Positions 11,133 through 20,905 of a DNA stretch of 64,000 bases are shown here, one piece after another (positions within the stretch are counted from its first letter, which is position 1; every line of letters begins with the position of its first letter). Source of the stretch: Blautia sp. (lineage in GTDB: Bacteria > Bacillota > Clostridia > Lachnospirales > Lachnospiraceae); contig JARIAQ010000014.1 of the NCBI GenBank assembly GCA_029257775.1, positions 58,895 to 122,894 of the forward strand, in the 5' to 3' direction. Under the pieces are notes generated by a model. The model saw only the letters and a program-made list of their open reading frames with translations. It was not told where the DNA came from and ran no database searches. The position numbers and the translations under genes were made by a program.

Positions 11133-11957
11133 ATGAAAAAAGTAGGAAAAACAATTATTTATTTACTGCTTGCGGCAGTGGCATTTGTCTGGGTATATCC
11201 GTTTATCTGGATGATTACAGCTTCTTTGAAAACACAGAACGAATTTTTTGCAAGCGGATTGAGTTTAATACCCAAAAGTTTAAATTTTGATAATTATGTA
11301 AGAGCATGGAATAATGCAAACTTTGGCGTATATTTTAAAAATTCTATTATTGTAACAGTCAGTGTTGTTGTAATCGTATTATTGGCTACATCTGCTGCTG
11401 GATATGTTATGGGACGTTATATGTTTGTTGGTAAAAAATTAATTATGGGAATTTTTATGGCTAGTATCACCATTCCGTTAGTGTTTACGGTTATTCCTAT
11501 TTACGAATTGCTAAAAGAAATGGGGTTAGAATCGAATCTATTAGGGTTAATTCTGGCAGAGGCTGGAGGCGGACATGTGATTTTCCTAATGCTATTTTCT
11601 AGCTTTTATGGAGGACTTCCTAAAGAACTGGAAGAAGCAGCAACTATTGATGGAAGTGGATTTATGAAAACATATAGTAGCATTATGTTTCCTCTTGCGA
11701 AACCGATTATGGCAACGGTAGTAATTATGCAATTTATTTGGACATGGAACTCTTTCCTGCTTCCTCTGATTGTGACTCTTAGTAAGCCGGAATTGAGAAC
11801 ATTGGCAGTAGGCCTTTATGCCTTGAGAGGTGAGAATGTAGTAGATTGGACGGGAATTGCGGCAGGTGCATGCATTGCGGTTCTTCCGATTATCATTATC
11901 TTTGTATGCTTGCAGAAATATTTTGTGGATGGTGTAGCAGGGGCAGTTAAGAGTTGA
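11133..11957 (+). CDS. Sugar ABC transporter permease (MalG/UgpE type)
   Basis: 274-residue partner permease of the same importer. I chose the ATG at 11133 (MKKVGKTIIYLLL) because it follows AAAGGA at good spacing and gives the usual short N-terminus; the frame is open further upstream but those starts overlap the previous gene. It has six helices and the EAATIDGSG loop at about residues 168-176, which docks on the ATPase. It starts 13 bases after the first permease. Confidence 0.94.
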   Translation: MKKVGKTIIYLLLAAVAFVWVYPFIWMITASLKTQNEFFASGLSLIPKSLNFDNYVRAWNNANFGVYFKNSIIVTVSVVVIVLLATSAAGYVMGRYMFVGKKLIMGIFMASITIPLVFTVIPIYELLKEMGLESNLLGLILAEAGGGHVIFLMLFSSFYGGLPKELEEAATIDGSGFMKTYSSIMFPLAKPIMATVVIMQFIWTWNSFLLPLIVTLSKPELRTLAVGLYALRGENVVDWTGIAAGACIAVLPIIIIFVCLQKYFVDGVAGAVKS

Positions 11958-12017
11958 GTTATTCTAATATTATTTTAAAATTAAAAAATATTGCAATTTA
12001 AAACAAGGAGGTAAAAA

Positions 12018-13499
12018 ATGAAAAAGCGAATTGTAACATTAATTATGGCAGGACTTATGGTGATTTCAGCAGCAGGTTGTGGACCTAATGTAAGTGGAGA
12101 CAAGGGAGTAAAAGAGGAAGTGTCTACGGAAAAGAAAGAAGATAAAGGTGGAGAAAAGGTACTTCAGGTTGTGGACACAAGTGATAGTACAAAATCCAGA
12201 AGGGAAGTTTATAATAAAAAATTTGAAGAAGAAAATAACTGTAAGGTAGAATATACAGTTCTTTCTGGTGACCAATATCAGACTACTATTAACTCTGCTA
12301 TTAAGGCGAATACAGCACCTGACTTGTTTGCACTACCAACTGGTGTGAAACTTTCTACAGCAATTGAAGAAGGTTGGTACATGCCAATGAATGATTATGT
12401 AGAAGCAGGATTTTTCGATACATTTTCAGAAGGTTCTTTAAATGAAGGTATTACTACAATGGATGGACAAGTGTATGTTTTGCCAGAATCTGCTAATATT
12501 GTAAATACTTTGGTTTTCTATAACGAGACAGTTTTAGAAGATGCAGGAGTTGATGTAAATAAGCTTCCAAAGACTTGGACAGAATTTAGAGAAGTTTGTA
12601 AGAAAGTAACAGAAGCAGGAAAAGGTAAATATTACGGAATGATCGAAGGAGGAAAACAGATCAATCGTCTGGAAATTGCAATTCGTGCATTATCTAATCT
12701 TGCTGGAAGCAAATCTAATGATATTGGTGTTATTAGTATGGTAGATGGAAAAAATGTTATGGCTTCTGATGCAATGATTCAAGCATTTGATTTCTATAGC
12801 GGATTAGTACAGGACGGAAGTTTCCATCCAGATTCAGCAAACCTTGCAGCTCCAGAAGCAAGAGCTTTATTTGCACAAAATCAGGCAGCATTTCTAGTTC
12901 AGGGTTCCTGGTGTATTTCTACATGGGAAAAAGAAAATCCGGATTTGAAATTTGGAGTTATGGAGATGCCTGAACCAGACAATGGTGCTAAGGGTGGCCT
13001 TCCATATATTGGAGCACAGCCATGGATGGGTATTTCTAAAAACTCTGCTAATCCAGAATTGGCAGCAAAATATCTTCAGGGATTATATTCAGAAGAATAT
13101 CAGTCTGGTGTAGTAGAAGATGGCGGTTTTGTATCTGCTGTTGAAGGTGTGAATGAGAAATACATGAAAGATGGTATTATGAAAAAATATTATACAATAG
13201 CCAAAGAACAGGGAAAACTATGCCCAGATCCGATTGTGGCAAAAGCAGATACAGCAAAGGTTTACGCAAATGTAACAGAAATTTCACCAAATCTTGGTCA
13301 GATTGTTCAGGGTGTATTAACTGGAAAGACAGATTATAAAGAGTCTTTACAGACCTTATCTGATAATACACAGAAGGCATGGGAGGAAGCAATTGCAAAA
13401 GCAAAAGAAGGCGGTGCTGATGTTTCAGTAGCGGATTTTGAATTTGCAAATTGGAACCCATTAGAAGATTACACGACAGATAGCTATAATAATAGATAA
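12018..13499 (+). CDS. Sugar-binding lipoprotein of ABC transporter
   Basis: 493-residue extracellular solute-binding protein of family 1. Residues 1-21 are a lipoprotein signal ending in the lipobox SAAGC, with lipidation at Cys 21, followed by a charged linker. The mature part has the typical two-lobe pattern (ITTMDGQVYVLPES, LFAQNQAAFLVQGSWC). The start follows CAAGGAGG. It is last in the operon and is closed by a terminator. The length suits an oligosaccharide binder but the ligand is not readable. Confidence 0.94.
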   Translation: MKKRIVTLIMAGLMVISAAGCGPNVSGDKGVKEEVSTEKKEDKGGEKVLQVVDTSDSTKSRREVYNKKFEEENNCKVEYTVLSGDQYQTTINSAIKANTAPDLFALPTGVKLSTAIEEGWYMPMNDYVEAGFFDTFSEGSLNEGITTMDGQVYVLPESANIVNTLVFYNETVLEDAGVDVNKLPKTWTEFREVCKKVTEAGKGKYYGMIEGGKQINRLEIAIRALSNLAGSKSNDIGVISMVDGKNVMASDAMIQAFDFYSGLVQDGSFHPDSANLAAPEARALFAQNQAAFLVQGSWCISTWEKENPDLKFGVMEMPEPDNGAKGGLPYIGAQPWMGISKNSANPELAAKYLQGLYSEEYQSGVVEDGGFVSAVEGVNEKYMKDGIMKKYYTIAKEQGKLCPDPIVAKADTAKVYANVTEISPNLGQIVQGVLTGKTDYKESLQTLSDNTQKAWEEAIAKAKEGGADVSVADFEFANWNPLEDYTTDSYNNR

Positions 13500-13509
13500 A
13501 CTCCTGTTT

Positions 13510-13553
13510 GAACGGGGCATTTTCTTGGAAAAGGGAATGTTCCGTTCTTTTTA
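13510..13553 (+). terminator. Terminator of the sugar ABC operon
   Basis: Stem GAACGGGGCATT / AATGTTCCGTTC with G-T pairs, followed by TTTTTAT. Confidence 0.88.
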
Positions 13554-13597
13554 TGTATAGAAAGAAAAAAGTTTCTCAAAGAAAAAGAAAAAATCCC

Positions 13598-13626
13598 TTG
13601 ACATAGGAAATTACCGTGGCTATAAT
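13598..13626 (+). promoter_or_regulatory. Consensus promoter of rpsL-rpsG-fusA
   Basis: TTGACA, 17-bp spacer, TATAAT: a perfect sigma-A promoter. The leader of about 125 bases to rpsL can form GTGCAT/ATGCAC and TATTCAT-AATG-ATGAATA hairpins. The promoter makes the ribosomal genes independent of rpoBC. Confidence 0.93.
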
Positions 13627-13757
13627 AAAAAAGCGTGCATAGGAAACGTGAATTTTTTATGCACAAAAACAAGTATTCATAATGATGAATAACTGGCAGC
13701 CACTTATTTCTTTTAGGTAAATAAAAGAATGTGCAAATTTTACAGGAGGTGAAAGGA

Positions 13758-14171
13758 ATGCCAACATTTAACCAGTTAGTAAAAAAAGGACGTCAGACAA
13801 CAGTTAAAAAATCTACTGCGCCTGCACTCCAGAAAAGCTACAACTCTTTACAGAAAAAGACATCTGATATGTCTTCTCCACAGAAGAGAGGTGTTTGTAC
13901 AGCCGTTAAGACTGCTACACCTAAAAAACCTAACTCTGCTCTTAGAAAAATCGCCAGAGTTCGTCTTTCTAATGGAATCGAAGTAACAAGCTACATTCCA
14001 GGAGAAGGTCACAACTTACAGGAGCATAGCGTTGTTCTTATCCGCGGCGGTAGAGTAAAAGACTTACCAGGTACAAGATATCACATTGTTCGTGGTACAT
14101 TAGATACAGCAGGTGTTGCTAACAGACGCCAGGCTCGTTCTAAATACGGTGCTAAAAGACCGAAAAAATAA
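13758..14171 (+). CDS. rpsL: 30S ribosomal protein S12
   Basis: 137-residue decoding-centre protein. I start at ATG 13758 ([12 protein letters not shown]), which follows ACAGGAGG and matches the family; an upstream in-frame ATG would add nine unrelated residues. The conserved [11 protein letters not shown] keeps the lysine whose change gives streptomycin resistance, so the sequence looks susceptible. The C-terminus [10 protein letters not shown] is typical. Confidence 0.99.
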   Translation: MPTFNQLVKKGRQTTVKKSTAPALQKSYNSLQKKTSDMSSPQKRGVCTAVKTATPKKPNSALRKIARVRLSNGIEVTSYIPGEGHNLQEHSVVLIRGGRVKDLPGTRYHIVRGTLDTAGVANRRQARSKYGAKRPKK

Positions 14172-14859
<688 letters not shown>

Positions 14860-14874
14860 GAGGAGGAAATCCAA

Positions 14875-16995
14875 TTGGCTGGAAGAGAATATCCATTAGA
14901 GAGAACTAGAAACATTGGTATTATGGCTCATATCGATGCTGGTAAAACAACCACAACAGAGCGTATCTTATATTATACCGGTGTAAACTATAAAATCGGT
15001 GATACTCATGAAGGTACTGCAACTATGGACTGGATGGAGCAGGAACAGGAAAGAGGTATCACAATTACTTCAGCCGCTACTACATGCCACTGGACTCTGC
15101 AGGAAAACTGCAAACCAAAAGCTGGAGCATTAGAGCATCGTATCAACATCATTGATACACCAGGACACGTTGACTTTACAGTAGAAGTAGAACGTTCTCT
15201 TCGTGTACTTGATGGTGCTGTAGGTGTATTTTGTGCTAAGGGCGGTGTTGAACCACAGTCTGAAAACGTATGGCGTCAGGCTGACACTTACAATGTACCT
15301 CGTATGGCTTTCATCAATAAGATGGACATCCTTGGTGCAGATTTCTACAACGCTGTAGAACAGATTAAAACAAGATTAGGTAAAAATGCAATCTGCATTC
15401 AGTTACCAATCGGTAAAGAAGACGAATTCAAAGGTATCGTTGACTTATTCGAAATGAAAGCTTACATCTACAATGATGATAAGGGTGATGACATTTCTAT
15501 CGTAGATATTCCTGAAGATATGAAAGATGATGCAGAACTGTATCGTACAGAGCTGGTTGAAAAAATCTGCGAATTAGACGATGACCTTATGATGGAATAC
15601 TTAGAAGGAGAAGAACCTTCTAACGAAGCATTAAAGGCAGCTTTAAGAAAAGGTACATGTGAATGTGCTGCTGTTCCTGTTTGCTGTGGTACAGCTTACA
15701 GAAACAAAGGTGTTCAGAAGCTTCTTGATGCAGTTATTGAGTTTATGCCATCACCAGTAGATGTACCAGCTATTCAGGGTACTGATATGGATGGAAACCC
15801 AATGGAGAAACATTCTTCAGATGATGAACCATTTGCAGCTCTTGCATTTAAGATCATGGTTGACCCATTTGTTGGTAAGCTTGCATTCTTCCGTGTATAT
15901 TCAGGAACAGTAAACTCCGGTTCTTATGTTCTGAACTCTACAAAAGGAAAGAAAGAACGTGTTGGACGTATCCTTCAGATGCATGCTAACAAACGTCAGG
16001 AATTAGATAAAGTATATGCTGGTGATATCGCAGCAGCTGTTGGTTTAAAATTCACAACAACAGGTGATACAATCTGTGATGAACAGCATCCAGTAATTCT
16101 GGAATCCATGGAATTCCCAGAACCAGTTATTGAGCTTGCTATTGAGCCTAAGACAAAAGCTGGTCAGGGTAAATTAGGTGAATCCTTAGCAAAACTTGCT
16201 GAAGAAGATCCAACATTCCGTGCACATACAGATAAAGAAACAGGACAGACAATCATCGCAGGTATGGGTGAGCTTCACCTTGAAATCATCGTAGACCGTC
16301 TGCTTCGTGAATTTAAAGTAGAAGCAAACGTAGGTGCTCCTCAGGTAGCTTACAAAGAAACATTTACAAAACCTGTAGATGTTGACAGTAAATATGCAAA
16401 ACAGTCTGGTGGTCGTGGACAGTACGGTCATTGTAAAGTTAAATTCGAGCCAATGGATGCCAACGGAGAAGAACTGTTCAAGTTTGAATCTACTGTTGTT
16501 GGTGGTGCTATTCCTAAAGAATACATCCCAGCTGTTGGTGAAGGTATCGAAGAAGCTATGAAGGCTGGTATTCTTGGTGGATTCCCTGTAGTTGGTGTTT
16601 CTGCTAATGTATATGATGGTTCTTACCATGAAGTCGATTCTTCTGAAATGGCATTCCATATTGCAGGTTCTCTTGCATTTAAAGATGCTATGGCAAAATC
16701 AGCACCAGTACTTCTTGAGCCAATCATGAGAGTTGAAGTTACAACTCCAGAAGATTACATGGGTGATGTTATCGGTGATATCAACTCCCGTCGTGGTCGT
16801 ATCGAAGGTATGGATGATATCGGCGGTGGTAAAATGATCCGCGGATTCGTTCCTCTGGCTGAAATGTTCGGATACGCAACAGACTTACGTTCCAGAACAC
16901 AGGGTCGTGGTAACTACTCCATGTTCTTTGAAAAATATGAACCAGTTCCAAAATCTGTACAGGAAAAGGTTCTGTCTGGAAAAGCAGACAAATAA
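14875..16995 (+). CDS. fusA: Elongation factor G
   Basis: 706-residue GTPase that drives translocation. It uses a TTG start after GAGGAGG ([20 protein letters not shown]). G-domain motifs [30 protein letters not shown] and NKMD are intact, followed by domains II to V (SGGRGQYGH in domain [10 protein letters not shown] in domain V). It is third in the rpsL operon; tuf downstream also has its own promoter. Confidence 0.99.
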   Translation: MAGREYPLERTRNIGIMAHIDAGKTTTTERILYYTGVNYKIGDTHEGTATMDWMEQEQERGITITSAATTCHWTLQENCKPKAGALEHRINIIDTPGHVDFTVEVERSLRVLDGAVGVFCAKGGVEPQSENVWRQADTYNVPRMAFINKMDILGADFYNAVEQIKTRLGKNAICIQLPIGKEDEFKGIVDLFEMKAYIYNDDKGDDISIVDIPEDMKDDAELYRTELVEKICELDDDLMMEYLEGEEPSNEALKAALRKGTCECAAVPVCCGTAYRNKGVQKLLDAVIEFMPSPVDVPAIQGTDMDGNPMEKHSSDDEPFAALAFKIMVDPFVGKLAFFRVYSGTVNSGSYVLNSTKGKKERVGRILQMHANKRQELDKVYAGDIAAAVGLKFTTTGDTICDEQHPVILESMEFPEPVIELAIEPKTKAGQGKLGESLAKLAEEDPTFRAHTDKETGQTIIAGMGELHLEIIVDRLLREFKVEANVGAPQVAYKETFTKPVDVDSKYAKQSGGRGQYGHCKVKFEPMDANGEELFKFESTVVGGAIPKEYIPAVGEGIEEAMKAGILGGFPVVGVSANVYDGSYHEVDSSEMAFHIAGSLAFKDAMAKSAPVLLEPIMRVEVTTPEDYMGDVIGDINSRRGRIEGMDDIGGGKMIRGFVPLAEMFGYATDLRSRTQGRGNYSMFFEKYEPVPKSVQEKVLSGKADK

Positions 16996-17014
16996 TTAAA
17001 TAGTTAAATAAAAC

Positions 17015-17043
17015 TTGCAAATATCCTTGATTTGCAATATAAT
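17015..17043 (+). promoter_or_regulatory. Promoter of tuf
   Basis: TTGCAA, 17-bp spacer, TATAAT. The spacer and -10 lie within a perfect 10-bp inverted repeat (17023-17050). Confidence 0.85.
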
Positions 17044-17120
17044 CAAGGATAGCAGGTTGACTATATCAACCGCCTCGTTATGAGGCAACAAAAATAAAAA
17101 TATATGCCCAAACGGGGCGC
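17023..17120 (+). promoter_or_regulatory. tuf leader with four stem-loops
   Basis: Perfect stems ATCCTTGATT/AATCAAGGAT (17023-17050), GGTTGA/TCAACC (17055-17071) and GCCTC/GAGGC (17072-17086), then an imperfect GCCC-AAAC-GGGGC (17106-17118). None is followed by a T-run, so they are not simple terminators. The first coincides with the promoter; the other three would be in the 5' untranslated region. Possible roles are transcript stability, 3' processing of the fusA message, or translational control. Confidence 0.6.
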
Positions 17121-17145
17121 ATGTTAAACAAGGAGGACATTCAAA

Positions 17146-18339
17146 ATGGCTAAAGCTAAATTTGAAAGAAGCAAACCGCATTGTAACATTGGTACTATCG
17201 GACACGTTGACCATGGTAAAACTACTTTAACAGCTGCTATCACAAAAACTCTTGCAGCAAGAGTTGCAGGTAACACAGCAACAGATTTCGAAAATATTGA
17301 TAAAGCTCCAGAAGAAAGAGAACGTGGTATCACAATCTCTACTTCTCACGTAGAATATGAAACAGAAAACCGTCACTACGCACACGTTGACTGCCCAGGA
17401 CATGCTGACTACGTTAAAAACATGATCACAGGTGCAGCTCAGATGGATGGTGCTATCTTAGTAGTAGCTGCTACAGATGGTGTTATGGCTCAGACTAAAG
17501 AACATATCCTGTTATCTCGTCAGGTAGGTGTTCCTTACATCGTTGTATTCATGAACAAATGTGATATGGTTGACGATGAAGAATTACTTGAATTAGTAGA
17601 TATGGAAATCCGTGAACTGTTAAGCGAATATGATTTCCCAGGCGATGATACACCAATCATCCAGGGTTCTGCTTTAAAAGCTCTTGAAGATCCAAACAGC
17701 GAATGGGGCGACAAAATCATGGAATTAATGGCAGCTGTTGATAGCTGGATTCCAGACCCACAGCGTGACACAGATAAAGACTTCATCATGCCTGTAGAAG
17801 ACGTATTCTCTATTACAGGTCGTGGTACAGTTGCTACAGGTAGAGTAGAAGCTGGTACACTTCATGTATCTGACGAAGTTGAAATCGTTGGTCTTAAAGA
17901 AGAATCACGTAAAGTAGTTGTAACAGGTATCGAAATGTTCCGTAAATTGTTAGACGAAGCTCAGGCTGGTGATAACATCGGTGCACTTCTTCGTGGTGTT
18001 CAGAGAAACGAAATCGAAAGAGGACAGGTTCTTGCTAAACCAGGTTCCATCACATGCCATACAAAATTCACAGCTCAGGTTTACGTTTTAACAAAAGATG
18101 AAGGTGGTCGTCATACTCCATTCTTCAACAACTACCGTCCACAGTTCTACTTCAGAACAACAGACGTTACAGGTGTTTGTATGTTACCAGAAGGTACAGA
18201 AATGTGCATGCCTGGTGATAACGTAGAAATGACAATCGAACTGATCCACCCAATCGCTATGGCTCAGGGTCTTACATTCGCTATCCGTGAAGGTGGTAGA
18301 ACTGTAGGTTCAGGTCGTGTTGCTACAATCATCGAGTAA
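17146..18339 (+). CDS. tuf: Elongation factor Tu
   Basis: 397-residue GTPase carrying aminoacyl-tRNA to the ribosome. Motifs [10 protein letters not shown] (19-28), [18 protein letters not shown] and NKCDMV are intact; the C-terminal domain ends [18 protein letters not shown] follows CAAGGAGG. It has its own promoter and a strong terminator. Confidence 0.99.
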   Translation: MAKAKFERSKPHCNIGTIGHVDHGKTTLTAAITKTLAARVAGNTATDFENIDKAPEERERGITISTSHVEYETENRHYAHVDCPGHADYVKNMITGAAQMDGAILVVAATDGVMAQTKEHILLSRQVGVPYIVVFMNKCDMVDDEELLELVDMEIRELLSEYDFPGDDTPIIQGSALKALEDPNSEWGDKIMELMAAVDSWIPDPQRDTDKDFIMPVEDVFSITGRGTVATGRVEAGTLHVSDEVEIVGLKEESRKVVVTGIEMFRKLLDEAQAGDNIGALLRGVQRNEIERGQVLAKPGSITCHTKFTAQVYVLTKDEGGRHTPFFNNYRPQFYFRTTDVTGVCMLPEGTEMCMPGDNVEMTIELIHPIAMAQGLTFAIREGGRTVGSGRVATIIE

Positions 18340-18370
18340 TTATCGACTGATATCGAATTATATATATTAA

Positions 18371-18435
18371 GTACCGTAAGGTACATTGTGTCCAAGCGTA
18401 AGATGCCCCGGAACCGTAAGGTTTCCGGGGTTTTT
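18371..18435 (+). terminator. Terminator after tuf, with a twin hairpin upstream
   Basis: The terminator at 18405-18435 has stem CCCCGGAACC / GGTTTCCGGGG, loop GTAA, then five T. A smaller perfect hairpin at 18371-18384 (GTACC-GTAA-GGTAC) shares the same ACCGTAAGGT core. Confidence 0.92.
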
Positions 18436-18486
18436 CTGTTACCAAAAAATTTTATGAAGAGCTTAATAGATAGTTGAAGAAAATTA

Positions 18487-18495
18487 TGGTATAAT
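18487..18495 (+). promoter_or_regulatory. Extended -10 promoter of the desulfidase gene
   Basis: TGG-TATAAT, an extended -10 element. No convincing -35 is seen at normal spacing. Confidence 0.5.
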
Positions 18496-18542
18496 TCTTA
18501 TATTAGAATAAAAAATGCAAATGAGAGTAAAGGGAATTATAT

Positions 18543-19817
18543 ATGGAACAGAAAAAGAAAATATATAATGCATATACACAAATATTAAGAGAAGAGTTGA
18601 TGGCGGCAATGGGATGCACAGAGCCCATTGCTCTTGCTTATGCTGCGGCAATAGCTAGAAGAACCTTGAATGATATTCCGGAGAAGGTTGTCGTTCAAAG
18701 TAGTGGAAGTATTATTAAAAATGTGAAATCCGTAATCGTTCCAAATACAGGAAATTTAAAAGGAATTCCAGCAGCGGTTTCAGCGGGAATTGTTGCAGGA
18801 AATCCAGATAGAGAATTAGAGGTGCTTTCTGAGGTTTCAGAGGAAGATATTAAAAATATTGAAAAATTTATGCAAGAAAAAGAAATTATAGTAGAACATC
18901 TTGATGAGGGGATTATTTTCGATATTGTTATTACTCTGTATAAGGGAGAGGATTATGCCAAAGTACATATTATCAATTCTCATACAAATGTAGTGTTGAT
19001 TGAGCATAATCACAAAATTTTAAAGAGTTCTGATTGTTTAACAGATATGCCATCAGATCTTTCCAACTATAATATGTTGAATATGAAAGATATTTGGGAT
19101 TATGTTAATCATGTAGATATAGAAGAGATTAGAGAAGTTCTTGACAAACAAATAGATTATAATATGGCAATTGCAAAAGAGGGATTAGAATCTGACTACG
19201 GAGCTAATATTGGGAAGGTCATTCTATCTACAGATACGAACAGTCTTAAAGCCAGAGCTGCAGCTATGGCAGCAGCAGGTTCTGATGCCAGAATGAATGG
19301 TTGTGAACTTCCGGTTATTATCAATTCCGGCAGTGGAAATCAAGGCATCACGGTTTCTGTGCCTGTTATTACATATGCCAAAGAATTAAAGGTTACAGAG
19401 GAAAAATTATATCGAGCTTTGGCATTATCAAACTTAACTGCTATTCACCAAAGAACACCAATAGGAAGGCTTTCCGCATATTGTGGAGCTGTCAATGCAG
19501 GAGCAGCAGCAGGTGCAGGTATTGCTTATTTATCAGGTGGAGATTACGAAGCAGTTATTCATACAGTTATCAATGCATTAGCTATTGTATCAGGTATTAT
19601 TTGTGATGGTGCAAAAGCATCTTGCGCAGGGAAAATTGCTTTTGCTGTAGAAGCAGGAATTTTGGGATATCATATGTATGTACAAGGCCAGCAGTTTTAT
19701 GGGGGAGATGGAATTGTAAAGAAAGGTATTGAAGATACCATAAAGAGTGTTGGAAGACTTGGGAAAGATGGGATGAAAGGAACCAACGAGGAAATCATAA
19801 AAATCATGTTGGAATAA
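18543..19817 (+). CDS. L-cysteine desulfidase-like / UPF0597 protein (CyuA type)
   Basis: 424 residues related to serine dehydratase alpha chains. Family members break L-cysteine into pyruvate, ammonia and sulfide using a 4Fe-4S cluster. Likely cluster cysteines are Cys 25 (MAAMGCTEP) and those in GIICDGAKASCAGK. Other motifs are GSIIKNVKSVIVPNTG and NAGAAAGAGIAYLSGG. The ribosome binding site (AAAGGG) is weak. It stands alone with its own promoter; no cysteine transporter is adjacent. Function is from family, the substrate unproven. Confidence 0.85.
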   Translation: MEQKKKIYNAYTQILREELMAAMGCTEPIALAYAAAIARRTLNDIPEKVVVQSSGSIIKNVKSVIVPNTGNLKGIPAAVSAGIVAGNPDRELEVLSEVSEEDIKNIEKFMQEKEIIVEHLDEGIIFDIVITLYKGEDYAKVHIINSHTNVVLIEHNHKILKSSDCLTDMPSDLSNYNMLNMKDIWDYVNHVDIEEIREVLDKQIDYNMAIAKEGLESDYGANIGKVILSTDTNSLKARAAAMAAAGSDARMNGCELPVIINSGSGNQGITVSVPVITYAKELKVTEEKLYRALALSNLTAIHQRTPIGRLSAYCGAVNAGAAAGAGIAYLSGGDYEAVIHTVINALAIVSGIICDGAKASCAGKIAFAVEAGILGYHMYVQGQQFYGGDGIVKKGIEDTIKSVGRLGKDGMKGTNEEIIKIMLE

Positions 19818-19825
19818 ATGAGGGA

Positions 19826-19854
19826 TTGTATTTTTATAAGATTTATGGTAAATT
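19826..19854 (+). promoter_or_regulatory. Weak promoter before the exporter gene
   Basis: TTGTAT, 17-bp spacer, TAAATT with TGG just before the -10. Confidence 0.4.
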
Positions 19855-19893
19855 CAAACTCGGTAGTTAAAGTTTAATAATAAGGAGTTTACC

Positions 19894-20769
19894 ATGATTA
19901 TTGATGTGTTATTAGATGCCTTGCTAGATACAGCAAAGCTTATTCCGTTTTTGTTTGTTACATATTTTTTGATGGAATATCTTGAACATAAAACAAAAGA
20001 AAAATCCAGAACTATGATAAAGAAAGCAGGAAGATTTGGTCCCCTTATGGGAGGTATATTGGGCGCATTTCCTCAGTGTGGATTTTCCGCAGCAGCATCT
20101 GGTTTTTATGCAGGAGGAGTTATATCTGTAGGAACTTTGATGGCAATTTTTCTTTCTACTTCAGATGAAATGATTCCGATTTTTATTTCAGAAGCGGTAA
20201 GTTTAAGTGTGATTTTCAAGGTGCTTGCTTTAAAAGTGGGAATTGGTATTATATCGGGATTTGGAATTGATTTTTTATGGAAAAAACATGAAAAAAATCC
20301 TCATAATCATACAGAGCATCATGAAAAAGATATTCATGATTTATGTGAACATGAACATTGTCATTGCGAGCAGGGAAGTATTTTAAAATCATCTCTTTGG
20401 CATACTATACAAATTGTGGTGTTTATTTTTCTCGTTTCTTTTGTGATTGGATTTTTAGTAGAAAGCGTGGGAGCAGAGCGAATTGGAGGTCTTATAAGCC
20501 GCCAGCCAGTAATAGGTGTATTTTTGGCAGCTCTTATTGGTATGATTCCTAATTGTGCAGCATCTGTAATTATTACACAGATGTATTTAGGAGGTATTTT
20601 AGGAGTAGGTCAGATGATTGCCGGATTATTGGCAGGTGCTGGAGTGGGACTTCTGGTATTATTTAGAAGCAATAGAGGTGTAAAGGAAAACTTATGCATC
20701 ACATTATTGCTTTACGGAGTTAGTATTTTCTGGGGGATTTTAATTGAATTGACAGGAGTTGTATTGTAA
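19894..20769 (+). CDS. Putative heavy-metal/manganese exporter (ArsP_2-like membrane protein)
   Basis: 291-residue integral membrane protein with about eight to ten hydrophobic segments in two halves. The halves carry related motifs, GAFPQCGFSAAASGFYAGG and GMIPNCAASVIITQMYLGG, which indicates an internal duplication. Between them is a cytosolic-looking loop very rich in His with Glu, Asp and two Cys (about residues 130-162), a plausible metal-sensing or binding segment. The family is annotated as putative heavy-metal or arsenic/manganese exporter; the metal here is unknown. ATG follows AAGGAG. Confidence 0.75.
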   Translation: MIIDVLLDALLDTAKLIPFLFVTYFLMEYLEHKTKEKSRTMIKKAGRFGPLMGGILGAFPQCGFSAAASGFYAGGVISVGTLMAIFLSTSDEMIPIFISEAVSLSVIFKVLALKVGIGIISGFGIDFLWKKHEKNPHNHTEHHEKDIHDLCEHEHCHCEQGSILKSSLWHTIQIVVFIFLVSFVIGFLVESVGAERIGGLISRQPVIGVFLAALIGMIPNCAASVIITQMYLGGILGVGQMIAGLLAGAGVGLLVLFRSNRGVKENLCITLLLYGVSIFWGILIELTGVVL

Positions 20770-20772
20770 TAG

Positions 20773-20819
20773 ATAAGGCAGGGTTTGCTTGTATGCAAGT
20801 TCTGTCTTATTATATTTTA
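20773..20819 (+). terminator. Terminator after the exporter gene
   Basis: Stem ATAAGGCAGGGTTTGC / GCAAGTTCTGTCTTAT with G-T pairs, loop TTGTAT, followed by TATATTTTA. Confidence 0.8.
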
Positions 20820-20839
20820 CAGGAATATACGCTTTATAC

Positions 20840-20868
20840 TTGACAAAATATGTTTCTTTTTATAGAAT
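20840..20868 (+). promoter_or_regulatory. Promoter of the NCS2 permease
   Basis: TTGACA, 17-bp spacer, TAGAAT. The leader is under 40 bases, too short for a purine riboswitch. Confidence 0.8.
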
Positions 20869-20905
20869 CAAGTTTTGAGCATTTCATAATTTTAGGAGGA
20901 GAAAC

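Noticed and set aside
6841..13560. Mobile element carrying the sugar cassette
   Set aside because: No integrase, transposase, terminal repeats or target duplication seen at either edge; base composition looks like the rest.
13758..14171. Streptomycin-resistance change in rpsL
   Set aside because: The [10 protein letters not shown] loop carries the normal lysines.
20840..20905. Purine riboswitch before the NCS2 permease
   Set aside because: The transcript leader is under 40 bases, too short for the three-way junction.
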